A DNA stretch of 64,000 bases from Cyanophora paradoxa (GCA_004431415.1 QPMI01000414.1:113257-177256), one strand, 5' to 3'; counted from the first letter of the stretch, positions 41,388 to 53,107 are shown. The notes: a model not told the origin generated them from the letters alone. Numbers and translations are program-made.

Positions 41388-42842
41388 CTATTTCCTTTGA
41401 CCACTTCGTAAATTAAATCGAGTTTGGGGTGCAGTATATGTTTCCTTGGTGGTTGAAAAGTCATTATACCATCTCTGACTGTTAACTTCTGATAATTTCT
41501 GGGTTCCTGCTATGGTCAACTTCTTTAATTCTTTCTCTACTCTACCCTTCTTTTGTGCTCTTGCTTCTGTGAGGGGCTCTTTTGGTACTTCACTTGCTTT
41601 TTCTATGCCCTCCTTTCTGATTGCTGAATCAACCCTGGCTTCTTCTTTTGCCTGTTCAAGGGCATCCACTGTGGGAGTTTCATGATACTCAACACCTTTA
41701 ATGGGCAGCAGTTCATGAAAAGCGAATCTACCATCAACTATCTCACCACTTGGACTTCTGATTCTGAACTTGAAGCCCTCTCTGCCCTCCACACTATAAA
41801 CAATTCGAGACCAATTAACACCCTGCTTTGCAAATGGATTCTTTTCAACTTTCACTCTCACAAACATACCAGGTTTCAGAGCATCAAGATACTCAATTGA
41901 TTTCTTGAATCTCTGATCCTCCATATTCACAATCTCTTTGTAGTGGGCTTCTGTGGTCTCTGCTGGTTTCCTCTTGGTTGCAGAGTGAATGGTATTATTA
42001 TAATTATACTCAATATCACCCAACACATCAAAAAATCGTGCAGTATTATTTGCAATGCAGTAATTTGTGATTAATCTCTTGATCTGTCTGTTAAAGGCTT
42101 CAATCCGACCTTGGGTTCTGTGATCTGCAACATCACTTAGTTGATGCTCAATGAATTTGGTTCCCAAATAATCTGTGAATAATACATTGGTAAATTCGCT
42201 TCCACTATCACTCTGAATGCGAACAATTGGTCTGGGGACTCTTTGTTCAAGTTGCTTGAATGCTGCAAGTGTAGTTAGAGCACTCTTGTCTCTCATTGGA
42301 ATTATGAACCCAGTTCTTAGGGTTGATTCCATTGCACTCATAAATGTATCATAACCATCATTCTGCTTTTTGTATGCAGGAAAGAAGAGCAGATCAATCA
42401 CATATGTATCAAGGGGTTGCCTAATTGGAATCATGGGATCTCTCTTTCGAGATAGAGTGGGTGCATTAATTTGGACAACCTCCTGTTTATCATACCATTC
42501 TCTCATCTTCTTGTAGTTCTCTTCTGGTAGTTCCTGTCTCATTGCTGTGAATCCCTTGTAGCCTGTCCTGGGATCATAGAACTTCTTAGCAATCTTCGAC
42601 TCTTTTGGTGCTGTCTCAGCTGGGAGGGTCTCTGGGATTAATTGCTTGACCATCTCTGATCTTTTCAATATTCGACTGCTTTTCTCTTCCACTGGAACTG
42701 TGATAGGTAGGATATTCCCTCGATCTTCAATTGCCTCTTTTCTCACAATTCTTGGTGGTTGTCTCAATCCTATTTGTGTGGAAGGCATCTTTACCTTATC
42801 TCTCATATAATAAATGCAAGAGTCTGTGTGGAAAGAGAACAC
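41388..42842 (-). CDS. Retroviral-type (rve) integrase
   Basis: 484 residues, intact. Integrases of this RNase H-fold class insert polintons and PLVs into host DNA. The DDE core is visible: first Asp in LDTYVIDLLFFPAYKK, second Asp in IVRIQSDSGSEFTNVLFTDY, Glu in DHRTQGRIEAFNRQIKRLIT, with the spacing and flanking words of rve domains (YNNTIHSATKRKPAE after it). A C-terminal chromo/SH3-like segment follows: MFVRVKVEKNPFAKQGVNWS, IVYSVEGREGFKFRIRSPSG. The Met at 42,788 (MPSTQIGLRQPPRIV) is a plausible alternative start. No zinc-binding HHCC head is obvious. The long charged tail is typical of PLV copies. Its intactness contrasts with the replication genes beside it. Confidence 0.9.
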   Translation of the reverse strand: MFSFHTDSCIYYMRDKVKMPSTQIGLRQPPRIVRKEAIEDRGNILPITVPVEEKSSRILKRSEMVKQLIPETLPAETAPKESKIAKKFYDPRTGYKGFTAMRQELPEENYKKMREWYDKQEVVQINAPTLSRKRDPMIPIRQPLDTYVIDLLFFPAYKKQNDGYDTFMSAMESTLRTGFIIPMRDKSALTTLAAFKQLEQRVPRPIVRIQSDSGSEFTNVLFTDYLGTKFIEHQLSDVADHRTQGRIEAFNRQIKRLITNYCIANNTARFFDVLGDIEYNYNNTIHSATKRKPAETTEAHYKEIVNMEDQRFKKSIEYLDALKPGMFVRVKVEKNPFAKQGVNWSRIVYSVEGREGFKFRIRSPSGEIVDGRFAFHELLPIKGVEYHETPTVDALEQAKEEARVDSAIRKEGIEKASEVPKEPLTEARAQKKGRVEKELKKLTIAGTQKLSEVNSQRWYNDFSTTKETYTAPQTRFNLRSGQRK

Positions 42843-42958
42843 AATTCCAAACTATTTTGCAATCGAGCCCAATGACCCTGGATTAAGATGTATTTGGCTG
42901 CTGCATTTAATTCGCGGTTTATTACTTCTTGGAGAGCGAAACCAAAGAAAAAGAAAGA

Positions 42959-45900
42959 TTAATGAAGTAGATTAGAGCCAAATGGAATGCTGTGAATTCC
43001 ATCGTCTAATATCTTCCTTTTGCTATCGAGTTGGTTTAGAGCCACCCTTCTGCTCTCCAAATCATATAGGTTGTGGTCTTGTCTTCGCTTGTTTACTACT
43101 GCTACTGTTTTGGTGATGCCTTCAAACAGGCATCTCTTGAAATCATCAAAGTGAACCTCTTTTGAGAAGGTTCCAGACATTTTTATTTTATCAAAGGTCT
43201 CAGTTCTGAAAGCATAGAGTTTCGATCTCAGACCTACATACTCAACAATCTTTGCATTGGGAAACTCGTTTTTATATTTACCTGGAATCAAGCGATTGCT
43301 CCTATCAAAGAGAGGGTGGGAGGGATCATAATTACTGCAATCCAGGTGTTCCGAAATTCGCTTCATCTCATTATTAAGATCATTGGTATGAAGCATTAGA
43401 CAGAAAGAATCTGTATCATGGAATAGTAGCTCAGCTGTTTCCCAAGTTCTCCTCACCACATCATAAAAGAACCTGCTGTTATGGAGTTTCGCGAAATCCA
43501 GCACAAAAGCCCCAATTGCAACAGGTTTATGTAAGTGAACATGCTTTGAGTACATCTCAAAGGCAACAGCATTTTCGTTTAATACATTGGTTGCCTTGAT
43601 CAATGGACTTGCAGCATATTTCTTGCAGAGTTTCTCACTGTTAGCAATCTTTACCACAGAGCGACCCCTGCATGATTCGAGGCATTTACCATAGATTGCA
43701 TTGTTCATTAATTTAAAGAAGTCACTCTCGAATCTGGACATAGATTGGCGCCTCAGTTTCGTATTTAGATCAATATAACTCTTCATGAATGCAGAGGTTG
43801 CAAATGAGAGAACCCTGTGAACCTTCTTAATTATAATACCTTTGCTCACAAGATAGATCAAGAGAGGTTGGGAGATCACATAGTTGCTTTTGGGTGAGAA
43901 TGTTGCAGTGAGTTTGGGGTCTTTGCTTATCTTCTCACCTGTGATATCCAGTAGTTTTTGTTGATACTCACCCAGCATTTCGGTAGTGATTTGCTCTTTA
44001 TTCACTACAAGTGGAAAATCGTAATGATCTGTGAGAGTTTGTGGGTATTCCAGGTCTACTTCAATAAAGGCACTTCGTCCAGAGGTCTCTTTAAGTGCCT
44101 CTGTGACATCTTCCCAACGAAAATCTCCAATGGGCAGTTCTCGACTGAGAGCGTAACCATACAGATTATTTGCATCCAAGAGAACTATATGGTCATCTGG
44201 GTTTTCCACCTTTGCATATCGAGTAGGCATTGTAGCAAACCCACCTCGAATTGCCCTCTCAATAAATTCGTATTGCCCAACATCACTTATCTGTTCAATC
44301 TTTGCTCTGGTGTAAATTAGCATTGCATCCAGGATAATCCAGGAGCGCTCACATAATGGGCAGGATCTAATCCATATTGGGAAACGCCAATTCTCGGAAT
44401 TTCTGGAATTTACTCATAAGATCACCAGAATCCACTGCCTGGAAGTCCATGAAGTGCGAAGCATCTATGAATTTCCACATGCCCCATTGCAGGGACAGGT
44501 ATTGATCGAAATTCTTGCTCAGGATCTCAACGCGAAGTTTATCATCTTGCTGTGCAATTTTGCGGAATATTTCGTGTCCACATTCATCCATGTGATCCAC
44601 CACAATTGCTACTTGGTTTGTTTGGAGATTCTCCTGTGGAGGTTGCAGTTTCGGCATGCTTTCCAATAAAGCTCCTGATTGATGACAATGGTCTCTCACT
44701 GGGAAGTTCTCATGGGTAAATCGTTCTGCACAGATATAACAGTGTTTAGTGATCTTGTATTGTGCTTTCTGCTCTTCTGTGAGTGGGTGCATTGGAATAT
44801 TGGTGAATAGAGTGCGATTACTTGGGGTCTGATCTCTGTGAGAGTGGTAAACAGAGCACCAAGTGGATCTGATCCTTCGAGATTATGAGAGATCACCTCA
44901 TCCCCATCACAACTGTTAGAGAAACCGATTTGACCTCTCTTTTACTGCGGTTCTCATCAATTGGAACCGAGTGACTATCCATTTTCACATAGCAGATAGC
45001 GGGAAGCCACACAGTTTTGCGAAGGTGTTGCAGACCAAATTCAATGTGACTTCCAGATTTCGGGCATTTACCTTTGCTCTCCCTCCAATCAATGCAGCGA
45101 TTCGCTTCTATATGTACATCCAGCTTCTCCTGAGTTCTGAAACGAGACAGACAGGTCTCACAGTAATAAATGCGACCATCATGGGCTTTATCAAAGGTGG
45201 TTTTCAGAAGTCTACTCAGAGACATGATGGTGATATAATGCCCTCTATCATCCTCTTCGTTTTCGATTAATAAAAGGTTAATCTTGGTCTTTCTCCTGGG
45301 GTTGCTGGATTGATGGAGAGGATAGAAACACTGTGCTTGATTATCTGCACCATAAATGTTGATTGAGAGTTCAGGGTTCTGCTCCTCAAATCGATCAATA
45401 ACCTCTGCATCACAGGCAACTGGAAACTGGATGCCTTCGAAATTGAGTTCGTTTAACCATCTTCTATACTGGCTGGGTTCATTGCTCTTGTGTTTATTAA
45501 TATCATTTCGGTGCAGGTAAGCCAAGATTGCATACTTGAAGCAGTCTTGACCATCAATATTCTTAACATTCACAGTTGCTCTCTTTGATCCAATCCACTC
45601 AGGTGTTGAGAAGAAGCAACCACCCACAGGAGCATAAGACATTATTACCACTCTCAGCATCTCAATGCGATCCAGTCTGTAACTGTCAACCTGCATCATC
45701 TGTTCCTGCATAGATTGAAGGGCATTTCGCAGTTCAACATCAATATTTCGTGATCTTGTGATGACAAAGTAATCACTGTAAATGAATTTGGTGATCCACA
45801 CCCTTGGATCACTCACTTTGGTGAATTTACAAATGAAGGTCAACCGAGTTTTAATTGCTCTCAGGTCTTGGAGTTTCTGTCTGAGTCTCTGTGGTAGAGT

Positions 45901-46245
45901 AGTTGCAATTCTCTCCAAGAATTCAATCCCATCTTGGATAACCTCCCCTCTTGCTCGATAGGTCAACCAAGAATATGCTTTGTTCATTGCTTCCCCATCT
46001 TCAATCTCTGGTGCAATCGCTCCCAACCTTAAACCTTCATCCCTGAATTCCTCCATTTTCTCAAAACGATCATACAGTCGATTTGTAATTTCTGTGAGTT
46101 GAGATAATCTTGGTCTCCTATCCAGGATTGCTGCCTGGCGATCATATTCGAATTCTGTAATATCACCAGTAACTAAAAGGGTTCCTAAAAGACCGAGTAT
46201 TTCGTTTTTCTTTTCTTTGATGATTCTATTTGATTGGCGGGGCAT
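42959..46245 (-). CDS. polB: Protein-primed family B DNA polymerase (frameshifted)
   Basis: Replicates linear polinton/PLV genomes from a terminal protein. Three frames in order make the gene. The N-terminal ORF (46,245-44,893) has the PLV/polinton PolB leader: NIDGQDCFKYAILAYLHRND, LNELNFEGIQFPVACDAEVI, YCETCLSRFRTQEKLDVHIE. The middle (about 44,890-44,367) has the zinc-knuckle KHCYICAERFTHENFPVRDH followed by exonuclease-domain sequence. The C-terminal ORF (44,323-42,959) has the palm: motif A HIVLLDANNLYGYALSRELP, motif B FFKLMNNAIYGKCLES, motif C AELLFHDTDSFCLMLHTND. Frame changes lie at about 44,890-44,790 (two), about 44,650 and about 44,340. The polymerase palm itself is uninterrupted. 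No ATG is needed at 44,323; that Met is internal. Confidence 0.88.
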
Positions 46246-46300
46246 CTTTTACTTTAAGGGAACATATTATTTTGGGCGTTTTAAACGCATTTCCCATTTT

Positions 46301-46543
46301 TCAGGTTCTAATGATTCGCACATTCGTGCCTTTGGGGACATATACATTAACTGTGTCGAGTCTGCTTGCATAAACACGCTTCTTTTGATAGGTTCTACCA
46401 TAACCTGCTCTGATCTTTGCAATATAATCCGCCACCTCTGCAATATCATTCTTTTCGACAAGCTGCTGCCGAATTTCATCAAATAATCCATTTTCTGTCT
46501 TAGTCAAGTGAAATACGCAACCATCCCTTAAATCGCCAGTCAA
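46301..46543 (-). CDS. Small conserved-looking viral protein, unknown
   Basis: 80 residues, Met at 46,543: LFDEIRQQLVEKNDIAEVAD and YIAKIRAGYGRTYQKKRVYA form helices with a basic centre, ending VNVYVPKGTNVRIIRT. It sits between PolB and the helicase, where some PLVs place small DNA-binding or terminal-protein-like genes. I see no Tyr/Ser-based terminal-protein signature. Confidence 0.45.
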   Translation of the reverse strand: MTGDLRDGCVFHLTKTENGLFDEIRQQLVEKNDIAEVADYIAKIRAGYGRTYQKKRVYASRLDTVNVYVPKGTNVRIIRT

Positions 46544-46634
46544 TTTTTGTCACAACACAACGATTTTCGATACGTTTTTATATTGTCCAATTATTATTCG
46601 CGAAAGTGATCGACCCACAGGGGGCGTCTGTGGT

Positions 46635-46776
46635 TAATTGGGTGTGACGCCTGTGACGCCTGTGACACCTGTTTTCAGAGGTTTGTAGATTTTTGAAATT
46701 TTAAAAAGTTTGAAAGCAGGCGTCACAGGCGTCACAGGCGTCACACTCAATTAAAAAGGTGTCACAGCTGTCACAC
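46635..46776. repeat. GTGACGCCT-type hairpin 3, internal copy
   Basis: Same nonamer inverted repeat and A/T spacer as in the ITRs (46,642-46,745), plus a small second stem (GGTGTCACAGCTGTCACAC). It lies in the roughly 300-bp gap between the helicase 3' end and the 80-residue ORF, the only non-ITR copy. Candidate internal origin, packaging or transcription-end signal. Confidence 0.8.
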
Positions 46777-46843
46777 AAACCATTTACAGTAAGTTTTTAA
46801 AAAATAAGAAATTAAATCAGTATTAGAATCGATTCTGTTTTGT

Positions 46844-49195
46844 TTACTCATCCCCACCTTCAACATCACTGTCATCCACCAACTTGCGACTATGCTTCTT
46901 TTTGATCCCAAAGTAGCCACGAGCAAGAACACCATTGACTCGCTTTCTCTCAGCCTTCACATTAAAGACTTCGCGAAGTCTCTTCAAGATAGTGCATTCT
47001 GTGATTTTCTCATCAGATTTGCCCATGTGATCTATCTTAAAGTGACTGATAATGGACTCACTTGTGGCGAAATCCCTTGACTCTTGGTGAGTTCATAACT
47101 CTCACGAATCCATTCTCCAATCTTGTCATTCTCATTGAAATATTCAACACCTTGATCAACAATGGACTGGGTGGTTTGGTGACGAATTCATTGAGAGAAT
47201 GGGTTCTCCACATTTCCAGGAGAATGGACATATGCGCCATTTTATAATCGTCATCATTCTTCATTAGGCGCATGAGAGTGGTGTCTGCTTTCTTCTCACC
47301 AGGCTGAGGATCGACCTTGAAGACATTTTCGAATCGGTAGTAGATAATTCGCCTTTGAATTGCTGCATCTGGTTTACTGATTCCCAAGTTGTCATTTGTG
47401 GACAAGAACAACTGGAACATGGGAATGAATGTAACAAGATCTTTGAAAAGAGCTCGAACCTTCATCTCATTCCCACCAGTAACCTGTTTGATTTTGTTCA
47501 GTTGAAGCATATCACCATCTTCTGCTTCATTACTGAAAACAATTCGTTTACCAAGAATGCAAGCGAGTTCTGGGGAAGCCTCTGACGAACTCTTCTTGGG
47601 TTTAGTCCAATATGTCATGTCCAGTGACCCATAATACTCACCAAATGTGTCTTTCACCAACTCTTGGAGCAGTGATTTCCCATTTGCTCCAATTCCAGTC
47701 CAGCAAGTGTATCTCTGATTTTCTGTCAAACCACTCAGGGCATAGGCAATTAATCCCATCATAAATTCGCGGTTTTCATCAGATTCGATAATATCTGCAT
47801 AGATGGATTTAATCTTCGCAACTTTCTCTTGGTCAATTTCTGTGGTGTAATCGTAGCCAACAGTCTTACTCACCATATCATCTGGGAGTCCCTGTCGAAA
47901 AGTCATGGAGTTCAGGTCAAACACACCATTTGTAAATCCAATGATGTTGGGAACAGTATCAAGTCTCTCGAAAAAGGTCTTGTCACTGAACAGAACTGAA
48001 AGATCAGACATAAGTGCAGTTCTGTATGTAGTCTGTTTGAGGCTCTTAGCAATTCCCAGCAGAATCTTTGACCTTTCCTCCAAGGAATTGCGGTTCTCTT
48101 CATCACGAAGTGCTCTCTGTGCGAGTTGAACAGAACGTTGAAGATAAACTGGACAGACCTTGCAGCTCAAACAGAGAAAGATTCGCTTCCCAGTTTCATC
48201 CATCTCCCAAATCCCACATACATCATTGAACTTGAACCAGGTCTTGTTGGAATACTTGTATTTGTCTTGCAGAACAAGATAGGCAACCTGTGCAACATCA
48301 TAATGGGCACCATCAGATCCAGCAGACCGATCAATCAGATTTTCGATCTTCACATCTGTCTCTTCCTTCACACGAACTGTGATGCTTCGCTTTTTGCAGT
48401 TTGCACTGTAACTCGAAACAATATATTTGTCCTTCTCCTTCCTTGAACAATATACCAATTGTTCGAGTCATGGCTTCCCTTGCAGCAGGGACAGATCAGA
48501 CCTTTGTTCTCAGCAGTGAAATTGTATCCCATCTTGGTCTCATTGATGATTGTGGGCAAGATGAAACCGAATTCTTCAGTTTAGAAAGAATATGTTTCTG
48601 CAAATTCTCCTCAGCGCACCTCTCAAATAAGAATGTGCACCTTTGGGAATTCGTAGTTGTCAACAATCCACTTTTGCAACTCAGCAGTAGGTTCATTTAA
48701 CTCACACTCAGATGCCCATGGCTCTCTGATCCATGTTTTGTTGGGACTGGGACAAATATTAATTACCCCAGCAGTCCCAGTGGATGCAATCGTTTTGCAG
48801 TCGATCTTGGGGTTTCCTTTGAATGCACCTGCTTTATCCAGATCTTACAGTGTCGAATTCAACAGGTCGGGCAAAGAATGCATGATATCCTTTTTGGTTT
48901 TAGCAAGAGGATTAACACCACCGAAATCATCAGGGAATTGCTCCTCGAATTTGGCGAAATCCTCCTCTTGGTCGAAGTCAATTACCAGGATATTACGAGC
49001 GAGAATCCCCAAGCAGTATATTACCGGATTTCAGGGCTTCATCGAATTTATCCCAAGTCCAGGTTCCGTCTTTATGAGCGAAAAGCGGTCTCTTGGTATC
49101 AGGATCAACAGGAATTACGAGATTCTCAGACAGGACATCGTCTTCACGAAGCCATCAACAAGGCGTTTCAGGGATTTCTTGGCGGCAGCGTTCAT
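46844..49195 (-). CDS. PrimPol (AEP) - superfamily 3 helicase fusion (frameshifted)
   Basis: The N-terminal piece, start MNAAAKKSLKRLV at 49,195, has primase-polymerase sequence around ILVIDFDQEEDFAKFEEQFP with the acidic metal-binding strand. The central ORF (48,458-47,058) is a D5-type SF3 helicase: a Cys-bearing region LCLSCKVCPVYLQ, D5-N-like IGFTNGVFDLNSMTFRQGLP, Walker A CWTGIGANGKSLLQELVKDT, Walker B and motif C KRIVFSNEAEDGDMLQLNKI and VTFIPMFQLFLSTNDNLGIS, Arg finger AIQRRIIYYRFENVF. The C-terminus continues in another frame to 46,844 (SDEKITECTILKRLREVFNV, VNGVLARGYFGIKKKHS). Several frame changes occur at 48,460-49,100 and near 47,060-47,090. It unwinds and primes DNA at viral origins (family knowledge). 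Having it beside PolB gives the element two replication modules. Confidence 0.8.
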
Positions 49196-49407
49196 TTCGA
49201 AAATCGGGGGCTTCTTATACTTAATGGAGAAATTAATTTCTCCGGTCGCTTGTCATTTTTTGGCGGCTAACCTTTAAATACCTTTGGGTTTTCCGATTGG
49301 CGCTCGATATATGGTAATGATCCATCGAAAAGTCGATTGATCATGGTAACAAAAGGATTCAGCGGATATCTGGGACTTTGGGGCGGTTCAGTATTTCCTG
49401 GGACGAC

Positions 49408-49614
49408 CTACTGGGCGTTTACTGGATTATTGGGATCCATCTCAGCAGCTTTCCTGCGATAATATCGTTCCAGTGCCTTTTTACGATATAATTCACGAAA
49501 TTCCTCATCTTGATAGCGTTTCTGGAAATACAAGCGGTCATACAACCTTTTCCTCTCATTGGGATCCATTTCGCTCATTGCAAGTTCGAATTCGACCACA
49601 GATTCAGTTTCCAT
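49408..49614 (-). CDS. Small Arg/Tyr/Glu-rich protein, unknown
   Basis: 68 residues: SEMDPNERKRLYDRLYFQKR and EEFRELYRKKALERYYRRKA. Highly charged, predicted single long helix, DPN words at both ends. Possibly a coiled-coil or DNA-binding accessory factor. The upstream ATG follows TATAAGGAACATATCAA. No family recognised. Confidence 0.45.
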   Translation of the reverse strand: METESVVEFELAMSEMDPNERKRLYDRLYFQKRYQDEEFRELYRKKALERYYRRKAAEMDPNNPVNAQ

Positions 49615-49830
49615 TTGATATGTTCCTTATATTTGGACGAGAAAATAATTTGTCCGGTTCACCAATCAAACACACCTTACCCTTAAATCCCTTGTCATTT
49701 TTTGCAGATCGAGACCAGTTCCTGTCTACGCTTTTTTATTGCGTCTTCTGTTGCATATTCAGCGGATTTCCTTTCAAGGATAGCATAGATCTCAGAGAGA
49801 CTGAGCATTCGATATTAATTACCGAGATTT
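49615..49830. other. Gap without a supported gene
   Basis: About 220 bp between the small charged ORF and the broken coiled-coil gene. Frames here are short and disagree; nothing convincing. Confidence 0.4.
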
Positions 49831-50748
49831 AATTTCGGATCTGTGAAAGATACAGACTGCGCCTCACTGTCTCTGTTTTAATATGCTCTCGAAATCCACC
49901 GAGTCTGTGGATAATCGCCTACCACCAGATCCATGACTTCAGTGTCAGAGAATTCGATTTCGACTTTGGTTCACAGCAACCACTGTGACAATTGCTCACA
50001 ATGTGGAGATTAAACATCTCAATGATTTTCGCAAGAAATCCATGATGCTCTCTCTCTTAAAGCGAGATAATTAAAGCCAAACTCGTCGTTTATATACTGT
50101 TGGGGCAACACCTTTATCGACCTCTGATTTGGTAGCACCAGGTTCAATGGTCCCTTCTGGGTTTTGGTCTTCATCTCATCAACTGCCTGCTCATCAATTT
50201 GAGTCTCTTTCTTACCAATGAACTGCTTATCTGGAGACCAGTGATTCCCATTCTATACACCTCCTTTCGCAGCATCTCCTTAATTTCGCTCTCTCTTTCT
50301 TCTCAGAGACATACTGTTCAAGAGCACTCGATTTCGCTTCCAGATCTTTAAGTTTCGCAGTCATTTCGTCCCATTGGGCTTTGGGAATTCGTGGATATTC
50401 TGTGTAGGTGCGACCTTGTAGGTACCTCACCAGCCATGGATTGAATTACCTTGTCGATTCTTTGGAGACACCTTCACCTTTGCGGGCAAGTGAGAGATCT
50501 TGCAGACCAGTCCTTTTCATCAGCAGCACCAATATTCGACGAGCACCTTCACCAACTGCCTTCATCTTTGTGGTTCGGGCGAAATATTCAATGATCACTG
50601 TGGATGCTTGGGCGCTTTATCATCGGGATTCTTCGTAAGCAGCATTGAGGGATCTTCTGTTGCTGTGATGCTTTACTTCATTGACACCATTGAATTTCAT
50701 GGGATCTGTGTTAATAGAACCGGTTCCAGAGGATGCAGAATATGACAT
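49830..50748 (-). pseudogene. Broken gene with a coiled-coil segment, unknown
   Basis: A start at 50,748 gives MSYSASSGTGSINTDPMKFN and GVNEVKHHSNRRSLNAAYEE before a frame change. Other frames then give MKAVGEGARRILVLLMKRTG, the coiled-coil stretch WDEMTAKLKDLEAKSSALEQ and, near 50,200-50,050, KTQKGPLNLVLPNQRSIKVL. At least three frame changes and stops intervene. The position next to the packaging ATPase suggests a virion or assembly protein. The extent of the 3' end is uncertain. Confidence 0.4.
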
Positions 50749-50836
50749 AGCACCAGCAGGAACACCAACTTTGCGTTTGAAGGCATTGTATATTTATAGA
50801 AGCAGAGATTATTTTACAATCCTCTCTTATATCGCA

Positions 50837-51580
50837 TCAGTTTTTTGAATGAACACCACTCTTACCTCTTGGGGCTTCCTCTTTCTGTGGAGTGGTAGTT
50901 CTCTCTTTCTTTTTGGGCTTCCTGTGGAACCGAGGAAATGCGAAATCTTTGACCAGATCCGCTTTATCAACATAATAGTTCACCGAATAATTGCAGAAGA
51001 CCACACAATATATTGGTAGAGTGTACATACTCCTCAAACATCTTATAGAAATCGTCCTTGTTTCGCATGATATTTACTCCTCTTCAATGGCTTCGAGTTC
51101 TTTGCGATTTGCAGCACTCAGGAACACAGCATAATCCGAATTTACTCGAATTGTTGAAGAAACCTTCCTCAGCTTCTGTGTGATGCAGATAATCGAGATT
51201 TTCGAATGGCGACCTCTGGAATAAAGAGATCCACGATTTTGTCTCGGGTCAAATCAATGATTTCGTTGTCTATTAGATCATCTAAGACACACACAGGTGA
51301 TTGACAGGTTCCCTTTTTCGATTTTCTCCTGCCTTTCATCCAGTAATTTGGAAATGTAAGCAGCATCCCATTTCCGAGTTGCAATGTTGCAACTGCATCC
51401 CAGAAATGATTGAAGGACGTCCCACTCACAACAAGAACAGTATCAATCTTTTTCGCATCATGCAGCTGTTTCAACCAATATTTCACACATTCTGACTTGC
51501 CTGTTGCAGACTTTCCTATGAAAAGAGCACGAAATGGTGGGTTATCATCTCAGAGCAACAAATTCTTCTAAATCGTTCAT
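50837..51580 (-). CDS. FtsK/HerA-type genome-packaging ATPase (frameshifted)
   Basis: Drives viral DNA into preformed capsids. From the start MNDLEEFVALR at 51,580 a frame change leads to Walker A LFIGKSATGKSECVKYWLKQ, then KIDTVLVVSGTSFNHFWDAV, Walker B KGTCQSPVCVLDDLID. A second frame holds SICITQKLRKVSSTIRVNSD, carrying the sensor Gln and the TIRxN arginine-finger region of A32-like ATPases, and AVFLSAANRKELEAIEEE. A third holds NKDDFYKMFEEYVHSTNI and LVKDFAFPRFHRKPKKKERT. Motif order and size (about 245 residues) fit PLV/virophage packaging ATPases. Frame changes lie at about 51,545, 51,190, 51,075 and 51,010. Confidence 0.8.
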
Positions 51581-51657
51581 GGCTTTGTAGATCTTTCTTA
51601 TTAAAGATAGATAAAAATAACGAAACGTTACTGATAATGGTTTTACAGATTGATCGC

Positions 51658-52991
51658 TCAGCCGTCCTTATCGACTATAATGAAACTGTGCATGAGAGCA
51701 CGAACATTAACAGTGATTGTCTGGTCAGAAGGCATGTATAGAGTGAGGAAAGAGGAGGAGGAGTTCGTGAGATCAACATAGCCAGACTGGGCAATGTTGC
51801 GAATCGCTTTCTCTCCATCAACACAGAATGGTAGACCACTGAGGACATATTTGTCTGCAACCTTGTCCATATTTGAGCACTTGAAGGCATCCGCAATTAA
51901 TTCGGCACCTTTGAGGAGAGGATGGCTCAGTAGCATAGAGACGTTGACCATTAATTTCAACAGTGAAAGTATGTCTTTTGAGTTAGCATGCGTTTTAGAC
52001 ACTGTGGGAACCATTGAAACCATCAATACCTGCGGCATCACGAACTGAAACAAGAAGACCATAGACAAGACCAGAGATCTGTGACAGGTTAATACGATTT
52101 GGTTGAGCATTTCCTTTTGCAGCAAAATTGACACTGTCAACAAAACCAATATCCAGAGCAGGAATAGCCATACCAGTGGTCTTCACCTTCTCAATGACAG
52201 TAGCAAACAGTTCATCAGAAACATTAATAGCATGCATGTAAAGACGAGGAGAAGTGACTTTAATTTCGGGGGTTGTTCACAATTCAAAGTGGTGATTGTT
52301 GACCAACATGGGCAAGAGTAGCATTAGCAGTAGCACCAAGTCCATCATCCTCTGTCTTATCAGCAGCTGTTCCACCAACAACGGAAGAGCACGACCACCA
52401 TAAGAAGTCTCAACATAACCCTTTCCAGCATCCTTGAACCAGACAGTACCACCATTTCTCCTGAGAGAGCACCAAGAGGAGGTAGTGGTTTAGCCATGGG
52501 ACTGGGATTTCAGAAAAATGACCCACCAAGTCGGTTGGTTCCATGGGCAGGGATACCATGAACCATTCCCATTGAACGCTTCTTCTTGGCGAGTTGATCC
52601 TCACTGTAATAGATAAGAGGGAAATGAGCAAGGAAATCAGAAGGCACATGGAAGTGTAAGATCCATAGGTGATTTCAAGTCGAGAGACAAGAGCACCAAC
52701 TGGGCGAACGTATCCATTGCGAACAAGGTCGGTATCACCAGCAAAAGTGACAGCTGGAAGGTCAAACGCAAGTTCGAGTTTTCCACAGAAATTGTAGCGA
52801 GGGAGCTTGAAAGAAATGCGATTTCCAGCATTATTCTCGAAAGTGTTGCTTGGTTCACAACAACAAGAACTGGCTTCGACTTGGATTCAAGACCAAGCAT
52901 GAGAGAGTTGTCCAGAAGAACGCCTTGGCTTCTTCCGGGTTGTTAGAGCTTCTTTCAGAGAAAGACGTTGGAGGGTCGAAGTAATATCCAT
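51658..52991 (-). CDS. Probable major capsid protein (double jelly-roll type, frameshifted)
   Basis: About 440 codons from MDITSTLQRLSLKEALTTRK (start 52,991) to MHSFIIVDKDG (stop 51,658). Pieces in order: LMLGLESKSKPVLVVVNQ, then RISFKLPRYNFCGKLELAFD and NGYVRPVGALVSRLEITYG in a second frame, SMGMVHGIPAHGTNRLGGSF in a third, VIEKVKTTGMAIPALDIGFV and RINLSQISGLVYGLLVSVRD, then IAQSGYVDLTNSSSSFLTLY. The length, beta-rich composition, an NGYxRPxxxLxSxLE-type strand and the position beside the packaging ATPase and penton genes support MCP. I cannot align it here. At least five frame changes occur. Confidence 0.68.
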
Positions 52992-53107
52992 GATTATCTC
53001 TTTATTATACTGCAACATAAAAAATTCACCAATGATCCTTGATTTTACGCAAAATCGCAATTACAGGATAAGATGGATGGGTTTCCGCCATTCTCCTCTT
53101 GAATATT

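Noticed and set aside
48657-49277. 206-residue plus-strand ORF over the PrimPol domain
   Set aside because: The opposite strand encodes primase-like sequence in line with the helicase. The plus frame has no recognisable motif.
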